Source: Lolium rigidum (Eukaryota > Streptophyta > Magnoliopsida > Poales > Poaceae). Taken from it: 64,000 nucleotides of DNA. The stretch lies in contig NC_061508.1 of assembly GCF_022539505.1 (NCBI RefSeq), forward strand, positions 32,668,256 to 32,732,255, in the 5' to 3' direction. Below, one piece after another: positions 1-11,700 of this stretch (position 1 is the first letter of the stretch; every line of letters begins with the position of its first letter). The position numbers and the translations under genes are program-made. Below the pieces are notes generated by a model. That model ran no database searches, was not told where the DNA came from, and saw only the letters and a program-made list of their open reading frames with translations.

Positions 1-463
1 GGTTTTGGAGGGTAACAATGTCATCATCATCTGAGCATTCATACACACTTACACAAAGAATAGGGGCAAAACGAGGCAAAAACGAGACAAAACTGGGTGG
101 CCGGTCTCTGGCCCGGTTGGACCGGCCCCTGGGCCGGATCAGCCGGCGCCAGGTCCGGTCGACCGAGCGCCCGACCGGCCGCGCGGCATGTTCTGTTTTG
201 AAGGAGGATACCCCTTGGGGGCTTCTTCCTCATTATCCCCCAATCTCCAAACCTCCATGGCCGCCGCCTCCACCAGCTCCACCACGTCCTAGGTCCTTCC
301 CCCCACTAGTTTCTCTCCAAACTACACCCAACCATAGATCGGGATCCCTCAAGCATCTTCACCAAAGGATTTGGTTCCTCTCAAGATATTTTAGGAGATC
401 TTGGGGATTTGGTCCTCAAGCCCTCTTCACGTGTTCCTCCTGCTCACTTGGGCAAAGGGGACA

Positions 464-1713
464 ATGTCTTCGGGAAGTTGGAGCGGTGAGGATCGTGGCA
501 CTACCGCCAAGAGAGGAAGGCTTGCAACGGCTCCACCACGCCGTGGTAGTGGCCGTGCATCTCAGTCCACTGGTGGCAGCTCAGCTAGGGGACGCTCCAA
601 GACATCTGCCAATAAGAGGAAAGATAAAAATGTAGCACAATACGGTGATGAGGAATTTCCACAGTTCCATGTTGGTAATGTCCATGTTGGTGCATGGCGA
701 AGACTCAGAGAGTCCAACCCCTATCGCTTTGAGGAACCTACTTACACAGAGGGAGATAAGTTTTTCTGGACCAAGACACAGCAAGTCATGTGGGACGACT
801 ACTATAACTCCCAAGAGCACATGAAGACAGGCACCATTGTTATGCCCAAGGCCATCAAGGATGTCATTGGAATGTATGAAGCCACCAAGTTTCGCTTTGT
901 GGTTGAGACCTTGAGGCGGATGGGGTTGTATGATCTTATGTGTTTGACACCTACTGATGGGTGCTACTGTCCGATCTTGGTGAGACAGTTTCATTGCACA
1001 GTCTTTTTCCATGATGATGCAGCTCGGACTATGACTTGGATGACTGGCAAACAGAAATACACTTGCAACTATCTTGATCTCTGTGAAGCCTTGGGGTTTG
1101 GTGGAGGCCGTGCTCGTGGTTTCAAGATATATTCTCAGCAGACGTTCACCAGAGGGGACATTGCCTTTTGCTATCCTCCGGACCCCGCACCTGGACCTCC
1201 CAGCATCTCTGGCATGTACTACTCCTACCTTATACTTGCCAAGCTGTTCCGTGAGAGTCTCATCAGCAAGATCGGCGATACAAGTGAATGCCGTGCATAC
1301 CATCTGAACTTGATGTACTACTGCCATCCTGAGCACCAGAAACTTATTGACGGTTGTGATCTCATCTACTGTGAGCTACGACGCTGTGTTCGTGAACGGT
1401 TGACTCCAAATCTTGCCCAGTACGTTCAGCTGCTAGGAATGCACCTGTTCCTCCTCATGGCCCTGAGTTGGAACCTGTCCATGCACCAAACTGGGAGATG
1501 CCTCTCCTTTCTGATGAGATGTTCCAGAACTTTGATCCTTCTTTGTACACCTTTGGTGGTCCACCTCCTAGGCCTGCTCGTGCACCTCATGCTGCTGCTG
1601 ATGATGAAGAGGATGAAGGTGATGAGGATGACGATGGCGACGATGATGATGGAGAGGATGACGATGAGGATGGTGATGGCAGCTCTCCATCCGCGGGCCG
1701 CGAGTTCTATTGA
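464..1713 (+). pseudogene. Extra (env-position) ORF of Sirevirus-like element, frameshifted
   Basis: The ATG at 464 opens a reading frame with a basic Ser/Arg/Gly-rich N-terminus (about residues 1-50), then a globular part rich in aromatic residues (roughly 60-320). Near 1425-1435 the natural frame moves by one base: the first frame continues with implausible Leu/Met-rich codons, while the other continues with Pro-rich sequence and ends at 1713 with a long run of Asp and Glu. The compositional change marks the frameshift. I do not see a hydrophobic signal peptide or membrane segment, so an envelope role is not supported here. ORFs at this site are known in Sireviruses, but their function is unsettled. 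The frameshift lies beside a CAG and may be a sequencing error, so the element may have been intact. Confidence 0.55.
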
Positions 1714-2196
1714 TGGGAACGCTAGCATCTCTCCTCTTTTCTTCGCCTTTTTGGTCTTCCGATGCCAAAGGGGGAGAAGAGAGTAGAGTCTAGGACCACG
1801 GGGTTCTTTGGGGTTCTTTGATTGCCACAAGCCATGGGTGTTGCTTTATTTGATTCTTATATGGCTTGTGCTTGTTTGCTTTGATTTCTCAAGAACCATT
1901 TGGATTTGCTACTTCGAATAATTTGTATGGACGAATATTATGTGTGCTACTCTATGTTAGGATGTTTTATGTATGCTATGCTTATATATCTTGATATGCA
2001 CATCTCCATACCATACTTGTTTCCTAAAGATATTGGGGGAGCTTCTCATGATCCACTAGTGTTGCACTTTGCATTCAAACGCAAATTCTCCAAGTGCACA
2101 CTTTTTGGGGGAGCCGTCTCAATATCTTATATGGAATCAAGGTTTAAAGCTTATCATAATATTTATATGTGACTCTAGCTCGGTTTGTCATCGTAT

Positions 2197-2213
2197 ACCA
2201 AAAAGGGGGAGAT
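2197..2213 (+). other. Polypurine tract of the Sirevirus-like element
   Basis: An A-run followed by GGGGGAGAT lies directly before the TG that opens the LTR at 2214. Such tracts prime plus-strand DNA synthesis in LTR retrotransposons. Position and composition match. Confidence 0.75.
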
Positions 2214-3518
2214 TGTAAGGGTATTTTACCCTTATCCATTATTTTGGTAACTATGACACCGTGCTAGAGTATTTGGACTAATACATGTCTACAAGATAAT
2301 TCACAGGTATTAGCCAAAGAGGTATAATGGTGTATCGATGGAACAAGAAGGCAACGGGAGACCCCCCCCAATTCGATGAAGAATCAGCAAGATTTTCCAG
2401 AGACTGGCCGGTCCCAGATCCGGTCGGACCGGCCCTGGCGCCGGACCACCCGGTCACCAACCGGACCAAGCACCGGTGCCATCCGGGCAAGATCCAGTAA
2501 AGAGGGGCGAGCTCCCCGGTCAGCGTCCGGTCGCCAGCCCGGTTTTGGACCGGCTGCCCCGGTCCATGGCCCGGTCGGACCGGGCACCAGACCGGGCGTG
2601 CCGGTCGGCAACCGGCCTTTGCGCCTGTGCCATCCGGGCACTATCCAGTAAGGAATGGCGCCTGTCCGGTCAAGACCCGGTCCCAGCTCTGGTTGGAAAC
2701 CGGCCGGCCCGGTCAGTGGACCGGCCTGTCCGGCGCCAGATCCGGTCGACCGGGCTCCTCGAGGAATCTGCTGATGTGGCAAGTGACCAACGGCCATATT
2801 TCGAAGAACACTATAAATAGGTCTTCTCCTACCTCTGAACAGTTAGGCACTACACTACAAGCTGTTCTTGAGCTCCTCCTCTCATACTCCATTGTTAGAA
2901 ACACCAAAAGCCTCAGATCTCCCTCCTCCTCCACCCAAACTCAAATCCCTCCGGGGAAACGATAGAGGAGGACCCGATATACCGTTCTACCAAGCCAAAT
3001 CTCATTCCCCCTTGTATTCATCAAGAAGCTTGCTTCCTAGGGTTCCTTGGAAACCCTAGGTGGGCAAGAGGAGTCCGGAAGCATCCGGGCCGTGGATCTG
3101 CTCCGGGCAAGATTGTGAAGGTTTGGAGGCTACCTCAAAGTCTACCACAAGTGAGAGAGCTATTCCTTCGTGGGATAGGCTCCGGAGAATAGGGTGAGCC
3201 TTCGTGGCGCGGGGAATCCTTTGTGGGACCTCCACTCCTCCAAACGTGACGTACCTTGTTGCAAAGTAAGGGAACACGGGAATACATCCTCGTCTCCGCG
3301 TGCTATCGGTTATCTCTAACCGAACTCCTTACTTGTGATTTAATCGCCTGTGAGAGCCTTCGTGCTCGAGTTAGTTGTATCCTCATATAGGTTGCTTCAC
3401 CTAGTTTGCATTAGGCTCACCTTTATATTCCGCAAAGCCTAATATTGCAAAGAAAGAATTAAATTCTGTAGAAACCTATTCACTCCCCCCCTCTAGGTTT
3501 ACCATCTCTATACTTTCA
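2214..3518 (+). mobile_element. 3' LTR of the Sirevirus-like Copia element
   Basis: The LTR starts with TGTAAGGGTATTTTACCC right after the polypurine tract and ends in CTATACTTTCA, giving TG...CA ends and 1305 bp. Its middle (about 2402-2760) carries many CCGGT/ACCGG motifs, in keeping with the repeated palindromic motifs known from Sirevirus LTRs. The last part has the C-rich stretch before CTCTAGG seen in cereal members; the second Sirevirus LTR in this window (24936) has a similar end in reverse. The flanking target copy would be TCACT (3519-3523), but its partner is outside the window. Confidence 0.7.
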
Positions 3519-4605
3519 TCACTACATGTTGTAGTACGCTAATCGTTGACATAACAATTGTGAAGTACCAATCCATAAATATTATATATCTTAGAATGGG
3601 ACAACAGAAACATAGTTGGTCATTTATTTACTCTCTTAATATTACAAGCCATATATGCAAATCATAGTTGAGCCCCTCATGGATCCATAGAGGATAACTC
3701 GGTACTACTAGCTTAACTCTACCTACTTTGCGAACAAGCGGTGCCAGAAGACTAAGCACCATGACTACTCGAGCAACATTATTCTATAGAGTTCGATGAT
3801 GTCCGACTACTACTTAAATGTGATGTCTACGCTTCTACCTCCTTGTTGAGCGCTTCAATGTCGTAGCTTGTCACGTAGTCCACCCCCTCGAAGCCTCCAG
3901 ACAGATCTGGCTCCTCGTAGCATACGCCCTTAGTGGCCCCAGCTCCTTCGTTGGTCTCCTCCAAGTTGTTCAGGCAGTCTAAGCAGAGGATTCAAAAAAG
4001 GATGAGTTCGAGCGTACCGAGCAAGTTCATTATAGAAAATGGATGTTTAATGCACTAAGTACAGCCATGGACCAGAAAGTCATTGGCAATACAAGTTTTG
4101 ATGAACATTTCTTCAAAAGGTTGCTTGTATTCTGAATAAAACATGTCCGGCAGCCTTCACAGGGTGTCTAGAACTTCATGAAGTTCCTTTTCAGCTGCGT
4201 TCGCAGTCCCAAACCCGAAACAGGGAGTGACAAGCCACAATTTGATACACTCTGCAGAGGTGTGTTACTGTACCCATAAAAGAACTTAGCCTTGTTACAC
4301 AACCGGGCGAACTTTCCCGTCCATACTTCTTTTAGTATGGGGCTCGGTCTAAGGTCCTAGCCAATCATTGCATTCCTCCGCGACCCCGCACACCCACCCG
4401 TATTGTAGTTCTGACCTTGGATCCTCACCGGTCTATTCCAACCTCGATTATATACCCTCGCCGGGCCACATATCCCCTAGATATGTTCCGACCTCGGTAC
4501 CTTTGTCGGTCTTCTACAACCCATTAGAGACCACATTACCCTGGGGACTTTAGGCCCCCCACCACTTCGGTTGTTCCCAGCAGAACACAACTGCTATGGT
4601 AAAGT
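3519..4605 (-). repeat. Old, diverged Gypsy LTR fragment
   Basis: This stretch aligns end to end, with many substitutions, to the first kilobase of the Gypsy LTR at 26832. Shared blocks include the start (TACATGTTGTAGTACGC), the AACTTCATG/CGTTCGCAGT region near 4170-4215 and the GTGTGTTACTGTACCCATAA region near 4260. It is truncated at both sides, by the Sirevirus LTR on the left and the MITE on the right. Divergence is far greater than between the two LTRs of the younger element, so it is an older relative. There is no host gene here. Confidence 0.7.
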
Positions 4606-4640
4606 GCTACTATTTTAGACTAGTCACAATGCATAGTATC

Positions 4641-6408
4641 TGTTGGAGATATGCCCAAGAGGCAATAATAAATTGGTTATTATATATCTTTGTGTTTATG
4701 ATAAATGTTTATATACCATGCTATAATTGTATTAACTGAAACATTGATACATGTGTGTTATGTAAACAACAAGAAGTCCCTAGTAAGCCTCTTGTATAAC
4801 TAGCTTGTTGATTAATAGATGATCATTGTTTCATGATCATGATCATGAACATTGGATGTTATTAATAACAAGTTTATGTCATTATGTGAATGATGTAATG
4901 GACACACCCAATTAAGCGTAGCATAAGATCACGTCATTAAGTTCATTTGCTATAAGCTTTCGATACATAGTTACCTAGTCCTTTCGACCATGAGATCATG
5001 TAAATCACTTATGCCGGAAGGGTACTTTGATTACATCAAACGCCACTGCGTAAATGGGTGGTTATAAAGGTGGGATTGGGTATCTGGAAAGTATGAGTTG
5101 AGGCATATGGATCAACAGTGGGATTTGTCCATCCCGATGACGGATAGATATACTCTGGGCCCTCTCGCTGGAATGTCGTCTAATTAGCTTGCAAGCATAT
5201 GAATGGTTCATAAGAGACCACATACCACGGTACGAGTAAAGAGTACTTGTCAGAGACGAGGTTGAACAAGGTATCGTGATACCGATGATCAAACCTCGGA
5301 CAAGTAAAATATCGCGTGACAAAGGGAATCGGTATCGTATGTAAATGGTTTAATCGATCACTAAGTCATCGTTGAATATGTGGGAGCCATTATGGATCTC
5401 CAGATCCCACTATTGGTTATTGGTCGGAGAGAAGTCTCAACCATGTCTGCATAGTTCGCGAACCGTAGGGTGACACACTTAAGGTTTGATGTCGTTTGAG
5501 TAGATATGGAATATGGAATGGAGTTCGAAGTTTTGTTCGGAGTCTCGGATGAGATCCAGGACATCACGAGGAGTTCCGGAATGGTCCAGAGAATAAGATT
5601 CGTATATAAGAAGTCATTTTATAAGTTTGAAAATGATCTGGTGCATTTATGGAAGGTTCTAGAAAAGTCCAGAAGAAAAGCACTATGGAAGGTGGAGTCC
5701 CGGAGGGACTCCACAAGCTTGGCCGGCCAACCCTAAGGGGAGGAGTCCCAGGTGGACTCCACCTGAGGTGGCCGGCCACCCCACCTCAAGGAAAGGTGGG
5801 AGTCCCACCTTGAGTAGGACTCCCCCCTTTAGTAGGTTTCCCACTTTTGGGAGGTTTTGTTGTTGGGGTCTTATTCGAAGACTTGGACTACAACTCTTGG
5901 GGATTTCCACCTATATAATGAGGAGCCAAGGGGAGGGGCCGGCCACACCAAGCCCTCCTAGGCCGCAACCCCCAAGTGGCCGGCCCTCTCCCCAAACCCT
6001 AGCGCCCCTCCTCCACATATCTCTCCCGCAGCGCATAGGCGAAGCCCTGCCGGAGATTTCCACAACCACCGCCACCACGCCGTCGTGCTGCCGGGATTCC
6101 GAGGAGGATCTACTAATTCCGCTTCCCGCTGGAACGGGGAGGAGGACGTCGTCTTCATCAACACCGAACGTGTGACCGAGTACGGAGGTGCTGCCCGATT
6201 GTGGCACCGTCAAGATCTTCTACGCGCTTTTGCAAGCGGCAAGTGATCGACTACATCCACCCCGAGATCTAATCTCGTTAAGCTTTGCGAATCTTCGAGG
6301 GTTAGTCTCTTCATCTCCTCGTTGTTACCGTCTACTAGATTAGATCTTGGCTTGTGTTTCGTTCTTGCGGTAGAAATTTTTTTGTTTTCTATGCTACGAA
6401 TCCCATCA
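4641..6408 (+). mobile_element. BARE-1/Angela-type Copia solo LTR
   Basis: It starts TGTTGGAGATATGCCCAAG and ends in GCTACGAATCCCATCA, the recognisable ends of cereal BARE-1/Angela/WIS LTRs, and is 1768 bp long. The 5-bp target duplication GTATC is perfect (4636-4640 and 6409-6413), and no internal region, primer site or polypurine tract is present, so it is a solo LTR left by recombination between two LTRs. Inside, the blocks around 5440-5590 (TAAGGTTTGATGTCG, then GGAGTTCCGGAATGGTCC and a TATATAAG promoter-like box near 5601) are in family order. Confidence 0.93.
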
Positions 6409-6444
6409 GTATCATATAGAAGTATCATGCGTATGATACTACTA

Positions 6445-6712
6445 CTTCCTCCATCCTCAAATAAGTGGACATCTAGCTCTAAACTTTGTCCACAAAAGAT
6501 TGTACCCCTATCTTTCCAATGCACTTTAATTGCTTCTCTCTCATCGCACGGAAATCAAACCCAATAATATTAAGCTTATTTTTTACATGCACTTAACTTA
6601 TTGGAGGTGAAAGAATTAAAGAGGGGAGATGCATGTTTCCAATGTATTTCTACTCTACTTCATAATTTATTTTGAAAAACCCGCATGTACACTTATTTGT
6701 GGATGGAGGGAG
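6445..6712. mobile_element. Stowaway MITE
   Basis: Inverted repeats: left CTTCCTCCATCCTCAAATAAG, right (reverse complement) CTCCCTCCATCCACAAATAAG, flanked by TA at 6443-6444 and 6713-6714. The ends and the TA target match Stowaway (Tc1/mariner) MITEs. Length 268 bp. Confidence 0.9.
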
Positions 6713-6985
6713 TACATGTTACTATCTTCACAATGCATGTTATCATATACTAGTATCATAGTCTTCTTATATTAATTGATTTGTAGAATCTCAATGCAAA
6801 TATATGTACAAGATTTACTTCACATTAAATTTTGCTAGTAGTATGTGCTATGATATGGTATCTACCTATGATTCTAGTATCCCCTCTCTCATCTTTAATT
6901 GCACTGCCACATGAGCATTTTGCATAAGTACATGAAATGCATGATACTATCTATGATACTTCTATTGTGGGTTATCTTAGTGTTA

Positions 6986-7719
6986 AATTGTTGCTGCATT
7001 TGTCTTGAAAGTTAGTCAAATTCTATATTCCTTGACTTAGCACAAATCTAAACATACCCATATTTTCGAATGGGGGGCGGGTTCATGCATATGGACTGAA
7101 ATTGAGTGTGCTACATTGCAGAATGAACAGTTAACTAGAACTGTGCGACAACGACCGAGAGATAATAATGTTTGACAAAGAGCAATTACACGATCGAAAC
7201 AAACAATCGCATACCCATCGGCCGAGACGATGTGCATCATCCAGTGCCTTAATAAATGCTGGCCGGAACCGGGGCGTTGCAAGTCCGCAACGAAGTGGAT
7301 AAAGACTGAAAATTGGCTGGTCCAGCTCGTGCCTTGCGCCCGCTGAAAAAGACCAACACCCGTCCGGCCCACACCGGTTCACGTGTCCGCTGCCCCACCA
7401 GAGTCCAGAGCCACCAGCCAAAAATCAACTTCTTTTCTGCACCCCCCCCTTTGGTGTGGCGAAATTATGCAATATTTTTTTGCTTAAAAGATATACTGTG
7501 GCATATAACACAAGACTCAGAAGACTGTGAAGCAAATAATAATTTCTAAACCGATCAGATTCATTCTTGAAAAAAAAAAATATCGGATTCAACATTATAA
7601 AGTATAGTCATATAAAATTTATATTCAAATTCTTGTGTAAAAGTGTGCCATTGGCTACTTGCACATTTCTAAATATTATTATTTTCTAAAATATTTAACT
7701 ACACATCATTGTTAATTAG
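6986..7719. other. Intergenic, no gene recognised
   Basis: AT-rich in the first and last parts, with a more GC-rich block at about 7060-7440 on which no coding pattern or known domain can be read in any frame. I see no RNA gene or repeat with definable ends. Confidence 0.6.
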
Positions 7720-7721
7720 TA

Positions 7722-7800
7722 CTCCCGGTCTCTTTTAATTGATTCGGATTTAGTACAATATTGTACTAAATTTGATTCAATTAAAAAGGACCGGAGTGAG
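7722..7800. mobile_element. Short Stowaway-like MITE
   Basis: A 79-bp near-perfect foldback between TA dinucleotides (7720-7721 and 7801-7802). One arm runs CTCCCGGTCTCTTTTAATTG; the other arm reverse-complements to CTCACTCCGGTCCTTTTTAATTG with a 2-bp offset. The centre holds a perfect TTAGTACAATATTGTACTAA palindrome. This is the size and form of short grass Stowaway derivatives. Confidence 0.85.
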
Positions 7801-7802
7801 TA

Positions 7803-8640
7803 AGACTTTTCCCACAATTAGAACCATAAGCTCCCTCACCAAGAAAATCGTGAGTTCATAAAGTATTTCTTTGAGAAGAACATGGATCTATGTTTTTGTT
7901 ATGTACTTTCAGTTCTATGTTAGATTTTTGTGCCGAATGTCTCGCTTTAATTTTGAAGGATCCAAGTCTCTGGATTCGCCGAGCCGATACCTTAGGTGGT
8001 CCTTGTCATCTTACACCAAGAGGCTTTTTGATGGTGATAACAAGAACACTAGAAGAAGCATATGTAAAGAAAGAAAGACATACATCACATATATGGGCCT
8101 TTACAGTTCCTAGATAATTTCATGGCACCATGTTTGATTTCCCGGAACATTGGAGATGCTTTTTCACCTGATTCTTCGAAGGATTGGCATCCAAGCCAAC
8201 TTGTTATGATACTATGTTGATGCCCCCTCTCTAAGAGCGGGTGCTTAGTAAGATCTCCGACTTTGCTAGACCTAGACTTAATCGGGGGTTTTAGATATGT
8301 TGTGGCTGGAGTGGAGAAAAAAATTCCCCTCGCTTTGTTGAGCGACGAAAACTCGACCATTGCACCATGTTTCTCTTGGCGAACCAATAAAGAACTTGCT
8401 TTGTGTTGATTTTTTTCTCTGCTACAAAATCAACAGCCCGTTAGATTCATCTAATCTAAAAGAGATTCCTCTGTCTATTTCTGGAGAAAAAAATAATGGT
8501 AGTAGCAAGGACGAAATGTGGAGAACTTGTCTGCAAATCTAGACAAACCCAGGGGTCCATCCACAACAGCTCCCTCCGTCCTTAACCAGAATCGCCGGTA
8601 ACCAATCCGGCGCCGCTACCGCGCCCAGGCTTTCCTCGCC
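7803..8640. other. Upstream region of the glutathione peroxidase gene
   Basis: No second gene can be read. The last part, from about 8555 (CCCTCCGTCC...), becomes C-rich and pyrimidine-rich in the way of grass 5' untranslated regions, which suggests the transcript starts between about 8540 and 8640. I cannot place a TATA box with confidence. Confidence 0.45.
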
Positions 8641-8700
8641 ACCACCCTTGTCTCTTCCCACTCCCCGAGCACACCACACACCGCCGGGCACGCCAGCATC

Positions 8701-11700
8701 ATGGCCTCTTCCACCACGGCCGCGGCGCTCGCCTGCCTCCTCCCCGCCTCGCAGGCCTCGCGGCTCCCCAAGGCGGCATCCTTCGCGCCCCTACCGGCTC
8801 ACTCCGCGGCATGGAGAAGGGCGGCGGTCTCCGTCGCGGCGCCGCGGAGGCGCAGGTCGGCGCCCGGCGTCGCCTACGCCACCGCAGCCACGGAGAAGAG
8901 CATCTACGACTTCACCGTGAAGGTGACCCGTTCTCGCCTCCATAGTTGTGAATGCAGTGGCGGAGCGTGAAGCCATACCAAGGATGGGCCAGCTCAATGT
9001 AGACTGGGCCGACTAAGATTAGTGGGCCGAATTTATACCAAATCCTAAGGTAATACAGGGAGAGAAGGATGGGCCATGGCCAGGTATGGCCTACACTACG
9101 CTCCGCCCCTGTGTGAATGGCCCCTTTTCGGTGGTATCGTACTCGATTGCGTGTGAAGTGTGACCGTGCGCGATCGATGGGTGAAATTGCAAGCCCTCGT
9201 TCAGTGGAAGGGCTAGGTGAGATTTGTGTGAATTTGGGTGGTTGTCTGCGGCAGCATTAGGTGTTTGATGGTATGTCGTTGAGGTAGGTGGGCGGTGTTG
9301 TAACCATCTGCTGTACTCAATACAGAGTATTTGAAATGCTTTGTGGCATTTTTGGGCGTGCTTGGAATTGGCCGAATCAGGCCAGTTTATTTGGGAACCT
9401 ATATTTTAGTTCATAGCATTCCAAGGTTTGCCACTGAGGGTAACATTAACATTTCAAATTGCAGTGGGTACGATGATGCGTTCAGTATTCATAGAATTTG
9501 GTAGTTGATGTTGTGTTGTTCAAATGTTGAGGTAGATTCTTGTGGCAGACTCCAACTATTATAAAAATGTCTCATGGTGCCAATGGAAACGCTTGAAATT
9601 AGCCAAATAAGGTTAACATATAGCAGAACCTGTTAATTTGCAACTTAAGTGTTACAGAATTAGCTATCTACAAAAGTTATACATAATCGGCCTTTTTCTT
9701 ATCAGATACACGCTTATGATAGAAATAACTTCTGCATCTTAATTAAGCTTAAGGAGGAAAATTCTGAAATCACCACGAATATGGGGTTCTATTTCTTTCT
9801 ACCGATGTCCTAATTTTCAACGTGAGCTAGTATCAGATTTCAATTTTTGTCTACACTCTAGTCAATGTTTGAAAGGCTATATACTGCGTTGGGAGTATGT
9901 GCTAGTACATTTAGATAAACGTACTGGCGTCGATGTGTGCCGTGTGACATGTGATTCATTTGCAGAATCAGGACAATTTTAGTTCGAATTGGCCGAATCA
10001 GGACAATTTATTTGGAAACTTATATTTTAGTTCGAAGCATTTCAAGGTTTGTCACTGAGGGTAACATTAACATTTCAAACTGCAGTGGGTACAGTGATGC
10101 GTTCAGTATTCATGGAATTTGGTAGTCGATGTTGTGTTGTTCAAATGTTGAGGTAGGTTGTTGTAGCAAACTGCAAATATTGTAAAATATGTTTCATGGT
10201 GCCGATGGAAACCCTTGAAATTAGCCAAATAAGGTTTATATAGTACAAGAACACATTTGCAACTTAAGTGTTACAGAATTAGCTATCTACAGAAGTTATA
10301 CATAATCAGCCTTTTCCTTATCAGATACATGCTTATGATAGAAATAACTTCTGCATCTTAATTAAGCTTAAGGAGGACAATTCTGAAATCACCACGAATA
10401 TGGGTTCTCTTTCGTAATACTGATGTCCTAATTTTCAACATGAGGTAGCTAGTATCAGATTTCAATTTTTGTCTACACTTCAGTAAAATGTTTGAAAGGC
10501 TATACTGCATTGGGAGCATGTGCTAGTACATTTACATAAACGTACTGGCGTGGGAGTGTGCCGTGTGGTTCATTTGCAGACTTATATTATTCAAGCAGAT
10601 TCGTGGTCCAAGTAAAATGAAAAGAGAGAACAGAGCAATTCTCCAGAGTTCGATTGTTTTAGAAGTAAAATTAAACATTTAAGGCTGGTGCATCAGTCGA
10701 TGAAGAGGCCCAGGGAAAACTTCCTTTTTGAAAGAAAGTTATATATATTCATGAAATTTGTTGTGGCCCACTTCTTAATTATATAAACATTTAAGGCTGG
10801 TGCATCAGTCGATGAAGAGGCCCAGGGAAAACTTCCTTTTTGAAAGAAAGTTATATATATTCATGAAATTTGTTGTGGCCCACTTCTTAATTTTACTTTG
10901 CAAATTTTTGGCTACTTACTAGCATGATGCTTTTATTTTCCTAGGGCTTTCCCATAACTGCAATACTATGGCATTTTATGTTCAATTATTTCATATACGA
11001 TTCATGATTTATCCAGCATACTTCCCTAAGGGGATTAGACTTGTCTATTTTGGGCTTTTGTGTCTGAGAAAATATCTCTCTGTTTCTCAGGATATTGATG
11101 GAAAAGGTATTGCTCTTAGCAAGTTCAAGGGAAAGGCACTGTTGATTGTTAATGTTGCTTCACAGTGGTAATTTTCTTCATATGTTTTTGTATCTTTTGC
11201 CTAATCCCCAGTATAGTAAGTTATGCATTATTGTGCATTGAACCTCGCCTTGTTCTGTGAAATCCAGCGGGCTTACAACAGCAAATTACACCGAACTATC
11301 TCATCTTTACGAGAAGTACAAGGCTCAAGGTAATCTTCATTTGCAGTTTAGCCTTTGTGTTCATTGGACTAGACACTGCTGATTTATCGGTTCTGTAAAT
11401 CAAGCACTGTGAATTATGTTGAGTTGTTTACCCTTTCATTAGTATGTGTAATCATAGTAGTGTTATCAGAATTTACATCAAATGACGCACAATTTAGGTC
11501 TGCTTTACAGGTGTTCGTTTATACATGTTCAAGGAACTGCTCAGTCATTTCTGACCTTTTTTTTTATTGCAGGAGTAACCTCTTGTCATTTTGCTATTAC
11601 TCTTGCTCTAGAAAATCAGCCTAGTGCGTACGTATGCAAATTCGTAAACCCTTTATAACTTGTTGAGCAAATTAATATATTTAATAACCTTTCGCGATAA

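Larger units (their letters stand above)
1..2213 (+). mobile_element. 3' internal part of a Sirevirus-like Copia retrotransposon
   Basis: The window opens inside a Copia-type element whose 3' LTR begins at 2214. It holds an extra ORF (464-1713) in the position between pol and the 3' LTR, where Sireviruses carry an env-like or unknown ORF, followed by about 0.5 kb of AT-rich untranslated DNA with G-run motifs (around 2030 and 2105) and the polypurine tract. At 95-185 there is a cluster of CCGGT/ACCGG motifs like the one inside the LTR. No gag, protease, integrase or reverse transcriptase lies in view; they would be left of the window. The superfamily call rests on the polypurine tract, the LTR style and the extra ORF, not on a pol domain. 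Confidence 0.65.
4616..6985. mobile_element. MITE-like element split by a solo LTR and a Stowaway MITE
   Basis: Outside the inserted elements, 4616-4640 plus 6414-6444 and 6713-6985 together form a repeat rich in GTATCAT motifs with inverted ends: the left end reads TAGACTAGTCACAATGCATAG and the right end, reverse complemented, TAAGATAACCCACAATAG. This resembles the abundant grass MITEs with CACAAT-type ends, often assigned to Mutator. I cannot fix the target duplication. Its coherence across the two insertions is the main support. Confidence 0.45.
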
